A DNA stretch of 64,000 nt from an uncultured Paracoccaceae bacterium (GCA_943787985.1 CALSOO010000006.1:62001-126000); one strand, 5' to 3'; counted from the stretch's first letter, positions 1 through 9,223 are shown. Made by a program: numbers and translations. The notes: generated by a model from the letters alone, not told the origin.

Positions 1-2
1 GG

Positions 3-548
3 ATGGCTGCGCTATGTGTGGCAGTGCTGGCGGACCGCTCTGATTTCCTGACGCGGGGGATTTTGCCAGTGGGCGGGTTCATGGCCGCGCTGCCCATCGT
101 GGGGACTGCCCCGATATTCGTAAAATGGTTGGGCAGCGACTGGGAGTCCAAGGCGGCGGTTGTTGCAGTGATGGTGTTTTTCCCTATCCTTGTGAACACT
201 GTCGCAGGACTGCGGGACACAGCGGCCATGCAGCGGGATTTGATGCGCACCTATGGCGCGGGGTATTGGCCCACGTTGCTGAAATTGCGTTTGCCGGCGG
301 CGATGCCGTTCATCTTCAACGGTCTGAAGATTGCGACGACCTTGGCACTGATCGGGGCGATTGTTGCTGAATTTTTTGGCTCTCCGACCGTGGGCATGGG
401 ATTTCGGATATCCACCAGCTTCGGCCAGCTTGCGCTTGATATGGTTTGGGCCGAGATTGTCGTAGCCGCCATCGCGGGCAGCGCGTTTTACGGGGCCATG
501 ACCCTGATCGAAAAAAGGGTGACCTTTTGGCACCCGTCACAAAGATAA
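3..548 (+). CDS. ABC transporter permease, 5'-truncated by window edge
   Basis: C-terminal part of an inner-membrane permease of the binding-protein-dependent family. The reading frame is open to the window edge, so the true start lies upstream and the ATG at position 3 is only the first in view. The visible 181 residues contain several hydrophobic segments and the cytoplasmic EAA-type loop around residues 72-95 (a YGAGYWPTLLKLRLP stretch followed by PFIFNGLK), which contacts the ATPase in this family. The next gene, 60 bases on, encodes an NMT1/THI5-like binding protein, so the pair probably imports a thiamine pyrimidine precursor or a related small heterocycle. The substrate is inferred from the partner, not seen here. 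Confidence 0.85.
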   Translation: MAALCVAVLADRSDFLTRGILPVGGFMAALPIVGTAPIFVKWLGSDWESKAAVVAVMVFFPILVNTVAGLRDTAAMQRDLMRTYGAGYWPTLLKLRLPAAMPFIFNGLKIATTLALIGAIVAEFFGSPTVGMGFRISTSFGQLALDMVWAEIVVAAIAGSAFYGAMTLIEKRVTFWHPSQR

Positions 549-608
549 CAATACCAACGTTCCGGCAAACGGGACACTCCATAAACCAACGACTGGGAGG
601 TCAAAACA

Positions 609-1604
609 ATGATGAAATTTACAATGGCAGCAGCCCTTGCTGTAGGTCTGGGTGCGGCGCCAGTGTTCGCTGACGGGCACGCCAACACGGTTACATTGCA
701 GCTGCAATGGGTCACCCAGGCACAGTTCGCAGGCTACTATGTGGCCGAAGAAAAAGGGTTTTATGACGAAGAAGGGTTGGATGTGACCATTCTGGCGGGT
801 GGCCCTGATATTGCCCCGCCACAGGTGTTGGCCGGTGGCGGGGCGGATGCGATGCTGAACTGGATGCCATCCGCTTTGGCGGCGCGCGAAAAAGGGTTGC
901 CAGTGGTGAACATCGCCCAGCCTTTCAAATCCTCCGGTTTGATGCTGACCTGCTGGAAGGATACCGGCATCACCTCGGTTGAGGATTTCAAAGGCAAGAC
1001 CATCGGTGTCTGGTTCTTTGGCAATGAATATCCATTCCTGTCGTGGATGTCCCAAGCCGGGATTTCGACCGATGGGGGGGAGGACGGTGTCACGGTCCTC
1101 AAACAAGGCTTTAACGTAGACCCGTTGTTGCAGCGCGAGGCGGATTGCATCTCCACCATGACGTACAACGAATACGGTCAGGTGCTGGACGCCGGTGTGA
1201 ATCCGGACGAATTGGTGACCTTCAAATACGAAGACCAAGGCGTCGCGACGCTTGAGGACGGGATCTATGTGCTTGAGGACAACCTCAAGGATCCGGTGTT
1301 TGAAGACAAAATGGTCCGCTTTGTGCGTGCGTCCATGAAGGGTTGGAAATACGCTGAAGCCAATGCCGTAGAAGCCGCAGGCATTGTTCTGGACAACGAT
1401 GAGACCGGTGCCCAAACCGAAGCGGCCCAAGTGCGGATGATGGGTGAGATTTCCAAGCTGACGGCAGGATCTGACGGTACATTGCTGGAGGCTGATTTTG
1501 ACCGCACGGTTGCGTCATTGTTGGCGGGGGGATCGGACCCTGTGATCACGGCGGCTCCGGTCGGGGCGTGGACGCATCAGATCACGGACAAAGCGCTGAA
1601 ATAA
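609..1604 (+). CDS. ABC transporter substrate-binding protein, NMT1/ThiY-like
   Basis: Periplasmic binding protein of 331 residues. A signal peptide covers about residues 1-21 (hydrophobic AAALAVGLGAAP, cleavage likely after FADG or nearby). The mature N terminus, with QLQWVTQAQFAGYYVA followed by an EKGFYDEEGLDV stretch, is characteristic of the NMT1/THI5-like family that binds thiamine pyrimidine precursors, and it also resembles sulfonate and nitrate binders. The start is supported by a GGGAGG ribosome-binding site nine bases upstream. It follows the permease in the same direction and is followed by a terminator, so it is probably the last gene of the transport operon. The exact ligand cannot be read from sequence. 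Confidence 0.88.
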   Translation: MMKFTMAAALAVGLGAAPVFADGHANTVTLQLQWVTQAQFAGYYVAEEKGFYDEEGLDVTILAGGPDIAPPQVLAGGGADAMLNWMPSALAAREKGLPVVNIAQPFKSSGLMLTCWKDTGITSVEDFKGKTIGVWFFGNEYPFLSWMSQAGISTDGGEDGVTVLKQGFNVDPLLQREADCISTMTYNEYGQVLDAGVNPDELVTFKYEDQGVATLEDGIYVLEDNLKDPVFEDKMVRFVRASMKGWKYAEANAVEAAGIVLDNDETGAQTEAAQVRMMGEISKLTAGSDGTLLEADFDRTVASLLAGGSDPVITAAPVGAWTHQITDKALK

Positions 1605-1627
1605 GCCGCAATTTAGTAAAAGAATTC

Positions 1628-1656
1628 AAAGGGCGTGCCATGTGGTGCGCCCTTTT
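1628..1656 (+). terminator. Rho-independent terminator after the ABC binding-protein gene
   Basis: An 8-bp stem, AAAGGGCG pairing with CGCCCTTT, closes a 12-base loop and runs into a T tract. It lies 24 bases after the stop of the binding-protein gene. Confidence 0.75.
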
Positions 1657-1685
1657 TCGATAGGGCATCTGGACATTGAAACGAC

Positions 1686-1988
1686 ATGCCCCATGTTGAG
1701 GGTTCAGCCTATAAAGTGATGGATCAAGTGAACATGGAAAACTCCGACGCCCAACAAAGCGAAGCCGAACGCCAGCAGGCTGTTTATGAAACGGCAATGG
1801 CCAGCATAGCGGAAAAGCACAGGGTCGCGCCCGCTGCCGGACACGTGGTTATGGCGTCCTTCATGGGCTACGGTGAAAGCGCGTTGGGCAACGGTATTTT
1901 TGGCAAAGTCAGCCACGGGGCCAAGCTGTTTTGCATCCTGTTTGCGATGCTGGTCCCGAGCCTGCTGATCTGGCAGGTTATGCTATAG
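1686..1988 (+). CDS. Small hypothetical protein with C-terminal membrane segment
   Basis: I do not recognise this protein of up to 100 residues. Internal ATG codons at 1722 and 1734 are alternative starts, and no strong ribosome-binding site decides between them. The N-terminal half is polar and rich in Gln, Glu and Ala. The last 20 residues (LFCILFAMLVPSLLIW region) form one transmembrane helix, so it could be a tail-anchored membrane protein. It sits between a terminator and a convergent L,D-transpeptidase gene whose end is only 10 bases away, which leaves it as a single-gene unit. Confidence 0.5.
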   Translation: MPHVEGSAYKVMDQVNMENSDAQQSEAERQQAVYETAMASIAEKHRVAPAAGHVVMASFMGYGESALGNGIFGKVSHGAKLFCILFAMLVPSLLIWQVML

Positions 1989-1998
1989 GGTTCACAGC

Positions 1999-2550
1999 CT
2001 AGAGCACTGTCACAACGGTCCCGACCGGCACCCGATCATACAGGTCTGCGACATGTTCGTTGGTCAGGCGAATACACCCGTTCGAGATGGATGACCCAAT
2101 AGATTGCGGCTGTGTCGTGCCGTGGATGCGAAAATACGTGTCCACTCCGTTCTGGAACAGGTAAAGCGCCCGGGCCCCTAGCGGGTTTTTCGGGCCGCCG
2201 GGCATAATGTATTCGTTGTCTTTGAAGCGCGCGTAGGCTTTTGGGTCGCGCTTGATCATATCATTGGTCGGACGCCATGTCGGCCATTCCTTTTTCACGT
2301 CTATGGTGGCCTGTCCCGTGAATTCGAGCCCTGCCTTACCAACCCCGACGCCGTAGCGGATGGCTTTGCGCTCTTCGGTGACCCAGTACAGATAGTAGCT
2401 GCGCGGAAGCACCAGAATTTGCCCCGGTGCAAAGTCCTTTTTGATCCGCACCTCTTGAGGGGTCGGGTCGAACACGGCGGTTTCGGCTTCAACCGCAAAG
2501 GGGGTGAGGGCCGTGGCGGCGGTCAAGGCAAGGAACTGGCGGCGATGCAT
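1999..2550 (-). CDS. L,D-transpeptidase family protein (YkuD domain)
   Basis: Exported enzyme of 183 residues that would cross-link peptidoglycan stem peptides or attach proteins to them. The catalytic signature is present near the C terminus: a His in RIHGTTQPQSIG followed by SNGCIRL, matching the HXnSXGCXR pattern with the nucleophilic Cys. The start MHRRQFLALTAATALTPFAV is chosen because it gives a Tat-like double-Arg signal peptide and has a GGAG site eight bases upstream. The longer open frame adds 55 unlikely residues. The proline-rich run PTWRPTNDMIKRDP before the catalytic domain is usual for alphaproteobacterial members. Confidence 0.9.
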   Translation of the reverse strand: MHRRQFLALTAATALTPFAVEAETAVFDPTPQEVRIKKDFAPGQILVLPRSYYLYWVTEERKAIRYGVGVGKAGLEFTGQATIDVKKEWPTWRPTNDMIKRDPKAYARFKDNEYIMPGGPKNPLGARALYLFQNGVDTYFRIHGTTQPQSIGSSISNGCIRLTNEHVADLYDRVPVGTVVTVL

Positions 2551-2653
2551 GGGTAAAACTCCAAAAACTAACGTTGTGCGGAATCTTGCCAGAGTTGGAC
2601 ACAAAAGCAAGAGGATCATGCGATGGTGATCCCCCCTTTGGTGCGCCATGCGG

Positions 2654-3073
2654 TCAGGTTGTCGGTTCGGCCGTGTCTTTGGGGTCGTCCATTTCGTCCC
2701 ACTTGCGCTTGGCAAATTTCTGCAGACGTTTCTTCAGGTCCACAGTGCCTTGCATCAAAGTCCGCGCGCGGACCGCTTCATTCGGGATGCAGTGTGTGTT
2801 CAGCGGGCTGACCGCGCGCGCCACGCCATCAAAGCCTTTGGCGATGACGTTCTGGTTCTGAAGCAAGCGGAAAACACCCTGCGCCGTTTCGGCGTCGAGC
2901 TTCATCAGCCGCATGAACATCTCTGGAGACGCGCGGTCGTGACACCGCGCCAGCATCTTGGCGGTGGCAAAGTGCTTGGTCGCAGCCACGCTCACAGGGG
3001 CAGCCGCACGGGCTGGCAGGGCAGGGGCGGCCACAAGAGCCAAAAGAGCGGTGAGGAAGGTTCTACGTTTCAT
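2654..3073 (-). CDS. Hypothetical exported protein
   Basis: Encodes 139 residues starting MKRRTFLTALLALVAAPALP, a clear signal peptide with a Tat-like KRR start. This start is chosen over an upstream frame extension for that reason. The mature part is helical and basic with no domain I recognise, and it ends in a charged tail (KRKWDEMDDPKDTAEP). It is transcribed in the same direction as the L,D-transpeptidase gene 103 bases downstream, so the two may be co-transcribed, but a functional link is only a guess. Confidence 0.6.
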   Translation of the reverse strand: MKRRTFLTALLALVAAPALPARAAAPVSVAATKHFATAKMLARCHDRASPEMFMRLMKLDAETAQGVFRLLQNQNVIAKGFDGVARAVSPLNTHCIPNEAVRARTLMQGTVDLKKRLQKFAKRKWDEMDDPKDTAEPTT

Positions 3074-3201
3074 GCAACCACTATGATGGATTCGGGGTGT
3101 CCCTTCGAGGGGAGCTTGCCGCCTCGCTTCCCCGCGCATTTCCCCAAACACTGTTGCATAAGCGGGTCTGAATTGAATTAGACCATCACGGAGAGAGTTT
3201 C

Positions 3202-3480
3202 ATGTTCAAGTTTTTGTTCGCCAAAACCAAAGGCACCCCGGTCATTGAACCACAACGCAAAGTGGTCGAGCGCGCGTTGAGCGACCTGAATGCAGTGCTT
3301 GCGGGTCTTGAGCCAAAGGCCAAAATCACAATTGATCCTGCCACAGGTGGCATCACACTGGCGTTGCCAGAGCAGATGCCGGATGAAACTCTGGCCTTGC
3401 CCGCGCCCGAAAAGGCGTCGGACACGCCAGACATTACCGCAGAGAAAGAACCGTCCGAAGTCGCGGAAAAAGCAGCCTGA
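3202..3480 (+). CDS. Hypothetical protein, Pro/Glu-rich C terminus
   Basis: Small protein of 92 residues with no recognised domain. A GGAGAGA ribosome-binding site lies about six bases before the ATG, supporting a real gene. The first 60 residues are a compact amphipathic segment (KVVERALSDLNAVLAGLEPK) followed by a short beta-like stretch (KITIDPATGGITLALP). The last 30 are acidic and disordered. It converges on uvrB, with nine bases between the two stop codons. Confidence 0.6.
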   Translation: MFKFLFAKTKGTPVIEPQRKVVERALSDLNAVLAGLEPKAKITIDPATGGITLALPEQMPDETLALPAPEKASDTPDITAEKEPSEVAEKAA

Positions 3481-3489
3481 GGACCGCGT

Positions 3490-5697
3490 CTAACGTCCGC
3501 GCCGTTTGACCCCTCCGCGCATCCCGCCACGCCCTAAAGTGGAGCGTCCAGAGGATTTCTTGGCCTCCACCACAGCTTTTTCTACCGCGTATTGGCGTGC
3601 CATGGGGTCGTCGGACACAGCGAGATCCACGGCTTCCAGCCGTTTGACCTCGTCGCGCAGCCGTGCGGCTTCTTCGAATTCGAGGTTCTCTGCGGCTTTG
3701 CGCATGTCGGTGCGCAGGCCCTCCAGAACAGTTTGCAAGTTGCCACCCGCCAGCGGATTGTCGATTTTGGCGGTGACGCGGGACTGGTCCGTGTCGCCCT
3801 TGTAGAGGCCCGCCAGAATATCATCGACGTTCTTTTTGACCGTGGTCGGGGTGATGCCATGTTCTGTGTTGTAGGCCACTTGGCGCGCACGGCGGCGGTC
3901 TGTTTCGCCCATCGCCCGTTCCATCGAACCTGTGATTTTGTCGGCGTACATGATGACACGCCCCTCGGCGTTGCGTGCGGCCCGTCCGATGGTTTGGATA
4001 AGCGAGGTTTCAGAGCGTAGGAACCCTTCCTTGTCCGCATCGAGGATGGCAACCAGCCCGCATTCGGGAATGTCGAGACCCTCGCGCAGCAGGTTGATCC
4101 CGATCAGCACGTCAAACGCGCCAAGGCGTAGGTCGCGCAGGATTTCGATCCGTTCGATCGTGTCGATGTCAGAGTGCATGTAGCGCACGCGGATGCCTTG
4201 TTCGTGCATGTATTCGGTGAGATCTTCGGCCATGCGTTTGGTCAGCGTGGTGCACAATGTGCGCATCCCGTTTGCCGCTACTTTGCGCACTTCGTCCAGC
4301 AGATCGTCCACTTGCATGTCCACAGGGCGGATTTCGATTTGCGGATCGATCAACCCTGTGGGGCGAATGATTTGCTCGGTGAACACGCCACCTGTTTGCT
4401 CGATCTCCCATGCGGCGGGTGTCGCCGACACAAAGACGGATTGGGGGCGCATGGCGTCCCATTCCTCGAACTTCAGCGGGCGGTTGTCCATGCATGAGGG
4501 CAGGCGGAACCCGTGTTCGGCCAGTGTCATCTTGCGCCTGAAGTCGCCTTTGTACATGCCGCCGATTTGCGGGACAGAGACGTGGGATTCATCGGCAAAC
4601 ACGATGGCTGTGTCGGGGATGAATTCGAACAGGGTGGGGGGCGGCTCACCGGGGGCACGCCCCGTCAGATAGCGCGAATAGTTCTCGATGCCGTTGCACA
4701 CGCCTGTGGCCTCAAGCATTTCCAGATCAAAGTTGGTGCGTTGCTCAAGCCGTTGGGCTTCCAGCAGTTTTCCGTCGTTGACCAGTTGGTCCAACCGCAT
4801 TTTGAGTTCTTTTTTGATGCCGATGACGGCTTGGGACATGGTGGGTTTGGGCGTCACATAGTGCGAGTTCGCATAGACGCGGATCTGGTCCATCGTTGCG
4901 GTTTTCTCGCCGGTGAGCGGGTCAAATTCTGTGATGCTTTCCAACTCTTCGCCAAAGAACGACAGGCGCCAGGCGCGGTCATCAAGGTGGGCGGGAAAAA
5001 TTTCGAGGGAATCGCCGCGCACACGGAATGCCCCGCGAAAGAACGCCTTGTCGTTGCGTTTATACTGCTGGGCCACGAGGTCCGCGATGACTTGACGTTG
5101 GTCGTAGCTTTCCCCGACTTTCAAATCCTGCGTCATTGCGCCGTAAGTTTCGACCGACCCGATGCCGTAGATGCAGGACACAGAGGCGACGATGATCACA
5201 TCATCGCGTTCCAGCAGCGCCCGCGTGGCTGAGTGGCGCATGCGGTCGATCTGTTCGTTGATCTGGGATTCTTTTTCGATGTAGGTGTCGGACCGCGCCA
5301 CATAGGCTTCGGGCTGGTAGTAGTCATAGAAGCTGACGAAATACTCCACCGCGTTGTTCGGGAAAAACCCTTTGAATTCGCCATAAAGCTGCGCCGCCAG
5401 CGTTTTGTTGGGGGCGAGGATGATGGCGGGGCGTTGCGTTTCCTCGATCACTTTGGCGATGGTGAAAGTTTTGCCGGTTCCGGTCGCCCCAAGCAGAACT
5501 TGATCGCGATCACCGTTGTACACGCCTGCGCTTAATTCCTTGATTGCCGTAGGCTGATCGCCGGCAGGTTCGAATTCGGTGACCAGCTCAAACGCCTTGC
5601 CGCCCTCCAGCTTGGGACGGTTGCGCACATCGGGTGCGGCATTGGCCAAAGCAGGCCCCAGTGTGGCATCGGACGTGTCAGAATGGGCAAAGGGCAT
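3490..5697 (-). CDS. uvrB: Excinuclease ABC subunit B
   Basis: UvrB, 735 residues, the damage-verifying helicase of nucleotide excision repair that loads UvrC. Visible landmarks are the Walker A motif GATGTGKT near residue 65, the beta-hairpin region [18 protein letters not shown] that clamps DNA, the RecA-like C-terminal helicase motifs ([18 protein letters not shown]), and a UVR motif near residues 655-690 ([20 protein letters not shown]). The start at 5697 ([11 protein letters not shown]) is chosen because the open frame runs 108 residues further upstream into non-conserved sequence that overlaps the frameshifted hydrolase gene. The C terminus ends in an Arg/Gly-rich tail. No SOS box was seen in the 47 bases upstream. 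Confidence 0.97.
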   Translation of the reverse strand: MPFAHSDTSDATLGPALANAAPDVRNRPKLEGGKAFELVTEFEPAGDQPTAIKELSAGVYNGDRDQVLLGATGTGKTFTIAKVIEETQRPAIILAPNKTLAAQLYGEFKGFFPNNAVEYFVSFYDYYQPEAYVARSDTYIEKESQINEQIDRMRHSATRALLERDDVIIVASVSCIYGIGSVETYGAMTQDLKVGESYDQRQVIADLVAQQYKRNDKAFFRGAFRVRGDSLEIFPAHLDDRAWRLSFFGEELESITEFDPLTGEKTATMDQIRVYANSHYVTPKPTMSQAVIGIKKELKMRLDQLVNDGKLLEAQRLEQRTNFDLEMLEATGVCNGIENYSRYLTGRAPGEPPPTLFEFIPDTAIVFADESHVSVPQIGGMYKGDFRRKMTLAEHGFRLPSCMDNRPLKFEEWDAMRPQSVFVSATPAAWEIEQTGGVFTEQIIRPTGLIDPQIEIRPVDMQVDDLLDEVRKVAANGMRTLCTTLTKRMAEDLTEYMHEQGIRVRYMHSDIDTIERIEILRDLRLGAFDVLIGINLLREGLDIPECGLVAILDADKEGFLRSETSLIQTIGRAARNAEGRVIMYADKITGSMERAMGETDRRRARQVAYNTEHGITPTTVKKNVDDILAGLYKGDTDQSRVTAKIDNPLAGGNLQTVLEGLRTDMRKAAENLEFEEAARLRDEVKRLEAVDLAVSDDPMARQYAVEKAVVEAKKSSGRSTLGRGGMRGGVKRRGR

Positions 5698-5744
5698 GGG
5701 TGGTCTCGCTTTCGCTTCCCAATGTGACTGCATTGGCGCGGGGT

Positions 5745-6646
5745 TCAAGGCTTGGCAGGCTGAATTCGTCCTGCTGCTGCCAGAAATAGACAGGAGAGCA
5801 CGCACAATCGTAGGTGCCAGCGCCGCTTTGAGAGCCAGGCACGCCGCATGCGCGGGTGGCGCAGCATCTGAAAGTAGTACCCGCGCCGTAGTTTGCGTTT
5901 GCGCAGCTGGGCGTAAAAGCGAGGCAGGTTGACACGGTCCAGCATCGCGTCGTTCAGCAAGGGCCCCAGCGCTTTCATGCGCGTCAATGGCACTGCCATG
6001 CCATGCCCCAAAAAGGCGCACGCAGGAGTGTCAGCGCGGGTTGATCCAGCCGCGCAATATGTTTGGCATCCAGCGGTGTGAACGGATCATAGGCCACCAG
6101 TACAAGGGTGGGGGTGCGCGCCAATCCGGCGGCGTCCTTGTAGGGTCCCGACCAGTCCTGCGCGCGGGCTTGGGGAAAGCGTTTGTCCCACCCTGCAAGG
6201 TCGGGGGCTAGCGTGGATTGCGGATTGAGGGCCAACACCGTGGTGGCTTGGACCAAATCGGCATACGCCAACGCCGCGAACCCGCCCATGGACCCGCCAT
6301 AGGTCAGGCGGTGTCGGAATTGGGCGAAAAACCCTGTGTCGCGCAGCGTGGTAAAGGCCTGCGCCAAATCAGGGTGTTGGTACCAGTCGGCGGCTTTGGG
6401 CTTGATGCAAATGTGAGATGTTTTGCTGGTGCGGAACCGCTTTGCGCCCAAACCAAGGCGAAAAGGGTCGTCATGGTTTGTGGCCCCTGCGTTCTCGAAG
6501 GTGATCACCAAGGAGCGCGTGTCATAGATGTGCCCTTCGATGGTGTAGTTCGGCGTGCTGATGAACACGTGTTGGGACCAATCACCGATGGCCTGTGGAT
6601 CGTCGGCGGGGGGCATAACAAAAGGGGCGAATGCGGGGGTGGGCAT
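5745..6646 (-). pseudogene. Alpha/beta-hydrolase-like protein, single frameshift
   Basis: Two overlapping frames together encode one protein of about 300 residues. The first frame (start 6646, 220 residues) has a nucleophile-elbow-like GGSMGGFAALAYAD and breaks after RAPFWG. The second frame resumes with [14 protein letters not shown] and continues to 5745. The break is at the run T5G4 (minus strand, 6006-6014). One additional T would give [10 protein letters not shown] and place a His-containing GHG where such hydrolases carry the catalytic His. The gene lies directly upstream of uvrB in the same direction. A homopolymer sequencing error is the simplest explanation; a real null mutation is possible. 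Confidence 0.65.
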
Positions 6647-6788
6647 GTTGGGGCAGACCTCGACTTAATACAGTGGCAAGGAATAGCATGGCATGAAAGA
6701 ACTTCATACACGCGACCACCGCCTTCCCCCTTGATCCTTTGTGCCTGTGCATGGCATATCGGGGTCATCTGTCAATCGGAGCACTTTC

Positions 6789-7100
6789 ATGCGCGCACGT
6801 ATCTTTCAGCCAGCCAAGACTGCGATGTCGTCGGGCACGGCCAAGACCAAACACTGGACGCTTGAATTCGCGCCTTCTTCTGCGCGGTCTGTTGACCCGC
6901 TGATGGGCTGGACGTCATCGGATGACACCCAAGCCCAAGTAAGTCTGCAATTCGAGGACAAGGCCGCCGCGGTCGCCTATGCCAAAGAGCACGGGATCGA
7001 CGCGCAAGTTCAGGAACCCAACAAGCGCAAACCCAACATTCGGGCGGCTGGCTATGCGGAGAATTTCTCGACCAACCGGCGTGGGGCATGGACGCACTAA
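6789..7100 (+). CDS. NADH dehydrogenase accessory subunit, NDUFS4-like (ETC complex I)
   Basis: Protein of 103 residues matching the small alphaproteobacterial homologue of the mitochondrial complex I 18-kDa subunit NDUFS4. The family hallmarks are MRARIFQPAKTAMSSG at the start, W-x-LEF, DPLMGWTSSDDT and the C-terminal NFSTNRRGAWTH. In the complex this subunit binds near the Fe-S arm on the cytoplasmic side. The start at 6789 is supported by a GGAG site and by conservation; the open frame extends 16 residues further upstream without support. It overlaps the following GNAT gene by 13 bases. Confidence 0.9.
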   Translation: MRARIFQPAKTAMSSGTAKTKHWTLEFAPSSARSVDPLMGWTSSDDTQAQVSLQFEDKAAAVAYAKEHGIDAQVQEPNKRKPNIRAAGYAENFSTNRRGAWTH

Positions 7101-7552
7101 CCCTTACTTTCGAACGCCCTGACGCGGCGGATGTTGCGGCTCTTTTGGGGCGGCACCACGCATTGATGCGCGAGGGCTCTCCCGAGGAAAGCTGTCACGT
7201 CATGGATGTGTCTGAATTGTTGGCACCGGACGTAACGGTGCTGGCCGCGCGCGAGGATGGGGCGCTGTTGGGGGTCGGAGCGTTAAAAATCATCGCACCG
7301 GGCAGCGGTGAATTGAAATCCATGCACACAGCGCAAGAAGCCCGCGGTCGCGGTGTCGCCCGTGCTCTTTTACTCGAATTGATCGAAATGGCCCGTCGCG
7401 CGGGGGTGACCCTTCTGAACCTCGAAACGGGAACCGCGCCATTGTTTGCGCCCGCCCGTGCGCTGTATACTGCAAACGGATTTAAAGAATGCCCACCCTT
7501 TGGCACGTATACCTTCGATCCGCTGAGCGTCTTTATGTCCCGCAGCATTTGA
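7088..7552 (+). CDS. GNAT family N-acetyltransferase
   Basis: Acetyl-CoA-dependent acyltransferase of 154 residues. The acetyl-CoA-binding motif A is visible as ELKSMHTAQEARGRGVARAL (Q/RxxGxG/A form: ARGRGVAR) around residues 75-95, followed by the usual beta-bulge and ARALYTANGFKECPPFGTY near the C terminus. The late part, in which an aromatic GFKECPPFG precedes Y, resembles the YafP/PaiA-like subgroup. It overlaps the end of the complex I subunit gene, so translation may be coupled. The acceptor substrate cannot be told from the sequence. Confidence 0.88.
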   Translation: MDALTLTFERPDAADVAALLGRHHALMREGSPEESCHVMDVSELLAPDVTVLAAREDGALLGVGALKIIAPGSGELKSMHTAQEARGRGVARALLLELIEMARRAGVTLLNLETGTAPLFAPARALYTANGFKECPPFGTYTFDPLSVFMSRSI

Positions 7553-7612
7553 TGATCTATCCGTGGCAATACCCTTGCCAAACGCGGATCAATGGCCGAA
7601 AACACAACCAGC

Positions 7613-7689
7613 GGTCCCGTAGCTCAACTGGATAGAGCACCTCACTTCTAATGAGGGGGTTGGGGGTTCGAGTCCTCCCGGGATCGCCA
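7613..7689 (+). tRNA. tRNA-Arg (anticodon UCU)
   Basis: A complete 77-base cloverleaf with encoded CCA. The acceptor arms GGTCCCG and CGGGATC pair (one G-T), the D arm contains AGCTCAACTGGATAGAGC, the anticodon stem CCTCA/TGAGG encloses loop CTTCTAA with anticodon TCT at 7647-7649, and the T loop is TTCGAGT. It would decode AGA. The DNA immediately downstream is more AT-rich accessory sequence, as expected where a tRNA 3' end serves as an integration site, but I found no duplicated tRNA end or integrase. Confidence 0.95.
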
Positions 7690-7889
7690 AGTTTTTATGA
7701 TTCTTTTTTGTGGTTCTATCTTCGCCAGCAATCGCAGCTTCATATTCTAGTCTGAATTGAGCGCTGCCAAAAACGCACCAATATAGGTGGCAATTTTGCG
7801 GCCCATGATCGTGCGGCGCAGTCTCCAAAGAACCTGTCCGTGACATTTTTGGGCGCGTCTTACGCCTTTGAATGATGCCTTGCGGTTTT

Positions 7890-8075
7890 TCAGTGCATGC
7901 CCAAAGCCTTGCTGATTTCGTCCGACCCGTTCACCGCTTCGCCGCTGGGATAGACAACGACAATTCCTTTGCGATGATCAACTTCAAACCGTCCAATTGA
8001 AACACCTGCATCAGTCGGGCCCTTAAGGGTCCGGCTGATTTCAGATTGTGTAACCTTGGCGGGGCGGTTGCTCAT
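7890..8075 (-). CDS. Small hypothetical protein, accessory region
   Basis: Protein of 61 residues whose start overlaps the stop of the preceding MerR-like gene by 4 bases (ATGA), so the two are translationally coupled. The sequence has a short basic N terminus and a central beta-strand-like RFEVDHRKGIVVVYP. No family is recognised. The ATGA coupling and compositional match to its neighbour suggest a two-gene module that came in together next to tRNA-Arg. Confidence 0.55.
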   Translation of the reverse strand: MSNRPAKVTQSEISRTLKGPTDAGVSIGRFEVDHRKGIVVVYPSGEAVNGSDEISKALGMH

Positions 8076-8581
8076 TCTTCGCTATATGCTTTGATCGCGT
8101 GAACGACTTTGGCTGGAACAGCCTGAGCGATAGTGTCGAGGTCAATAACATTAGAAGTGCTGCCGATTACTTCAGGCCAGTCATCGCCCATCTTCCAAAA
8201 AATTGGGTCACCAAAGAAAGGGAAGATTGCTAATTTCGTGTCGCTCTCAATAGGAACAAATCGCTCGTTGGCAAAGTAGAAATTCGGAAAATAAGTATCC
8301 GATAGGCCAAGGCGAACGCCGACGTGGTTCAGAATTTTTTCAGCGTAAACCTCTGCGTCAAACACACTGCTTATCACAGGTATGATTTTCTTCACTAATG
8401 CAAGGCCAAGCATGTCTTGCACCGAGTAAAGATAGCGCCCCCCGTCCGTTTCGTGACCCGTAAAGCGGCTTTGCCCCTTACGATTGCGCCGATCACGAAG
8501 TGCAGCATTGCTGACGCCGACAAGCTCAGTAATTGTCGCTGGCTTGAAGGTGTATTTTCTCTGGTTGTAGTCTTCGGGCAT
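8072..8581 (-). CDS. MerR-like helix-turn-helix DNA-binding protein
   Basis: Protein of 169 residues. The N-terminal 65 residues read like a winged-helix MerR-type domain: FKPATITELVGVSNAALRDR as the recognition region and then the wing with GGRYLYSVQDMLGLALV. The C-terminal 100 residues contain no recognised sensor domain. The gene is lower in GC than the flanking chromosome and lies 0.4 kb from tRNA-Arg, which suggests horizontal origin, possibly as a regulator of a former mobile element. It is coupled to the 61-residue protein downstream. Confidence 0.6.
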   Translation of the reverse strand: MPEDYNQRKYTFKPATITELVGVSNAALRDRRNRKGQSRFTGHETDGGRYLYSVQDMLGLALVKKIIPVISSVFDAEVYAEKILNHVGVRLGLSDTYFPNFYFANERFVPIESDTKLAIFPFFGDPIFWKMGDDWPEVIGSTSNVIDLDTIAQAVPAKVVHAIKAYSEE

Positions 8582-8632
8582 TGTTCACTTATTGTTGGGT
8601 TACATCACTTTTATATGAGGTATTTGCTTCGA

Positions 8633-8868
8633 TCAAACGATAAGATCCTCGTGCATGGGATGAAATTGGTGAGCGATGTTGCTGGCGCGGGTCACATCAC
8701 GTTCAATATGTTCGATTGCCATCATCCCTTGTGAGGTCAGCCAATACACCTGTTCATCCCTTGGGAATCATCAAAGCCGTCCTCAAAAGACAGTTCACGC
8801 AGCAACTCTGCGCTCCTCAATGCAAGATTTTGTTGAATGGTGTCCCGCTTTATAGCGACGACGACCAC
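8633..8868 (-). pseudogene. Possible decayed coding fragment with frameshift
   Basis: On the minus strand a frame starting at GTG 8868 reads VVVVAIKRDTIQQNLALRSA and on to FEDGFDDSQG. After a one-base shift near 8757 the adjacent frame continues as DEQVYWLTSQGMMAIEHIER and ends ASNIAHQFHPMHEDLIV at a stop at 8633. Both halves look protein-like, and neither is long enough alone. This could be the remnant of one small gene in the accessory patch next to tRNA-Arg. No family is recognised, and chance open frames remain possible. Confidence 0.3.
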
Positions 8869-9223
8869 TTATCACTTGCCGCAGCCGGTGATTTGATAGG
8901 CCCCTATTTGACTGTCGAATTGAATGATAGGCTTACCTCTCAGAGGTAGCGCTGTGTTTGCGTTTTGTTGTGGGCTTTGCCGCGGCTGCCGAGGAGTGGC
9001 CACCCCGGAAACGCCGCGCCGGATCGCACCGCGCGGTCATGCTGCCGCCCTTGGATCAGGGCTTAATTTATCCTGAGACAGGGCGGATATCTTGGCCTTT
9101 GTATCAATCGTGGGTGACACGGCTTGTTCCTCTTATCGGGATGCAAATGATTTTCCGCTGTGCACGCTCGCGTATCTTTGCAACACCTAGGGCAAAGCAG
9201 CGCCGGATACAGGGGGCAGGACT
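8869..9223. other. Intergenic region without a supported gene
   Basis: About 350 bases between the accessory patch and the D-amino-acid dehydrogenase gene. A forward open frame crosses it but lacks a ribosome-binding site and recognisable content. The GC content rises back to the chromosomal level after about 8950, which probably marks the edge of the accessory patch. Confidence 0.4.

Noticed and set aside
5698..6021. 108-residue N-terminal extension of UvrB
   Set aside because: Non-conserved, overlaps another gene, and the normal UvrB start is at 5697.
7589..7846. 85-residue minus-strand open frame containing IPGGLEPPTPSLEVRC
   Set aside because: This is the well-known false translation across a tRNA gene, here tRNA-Arg.
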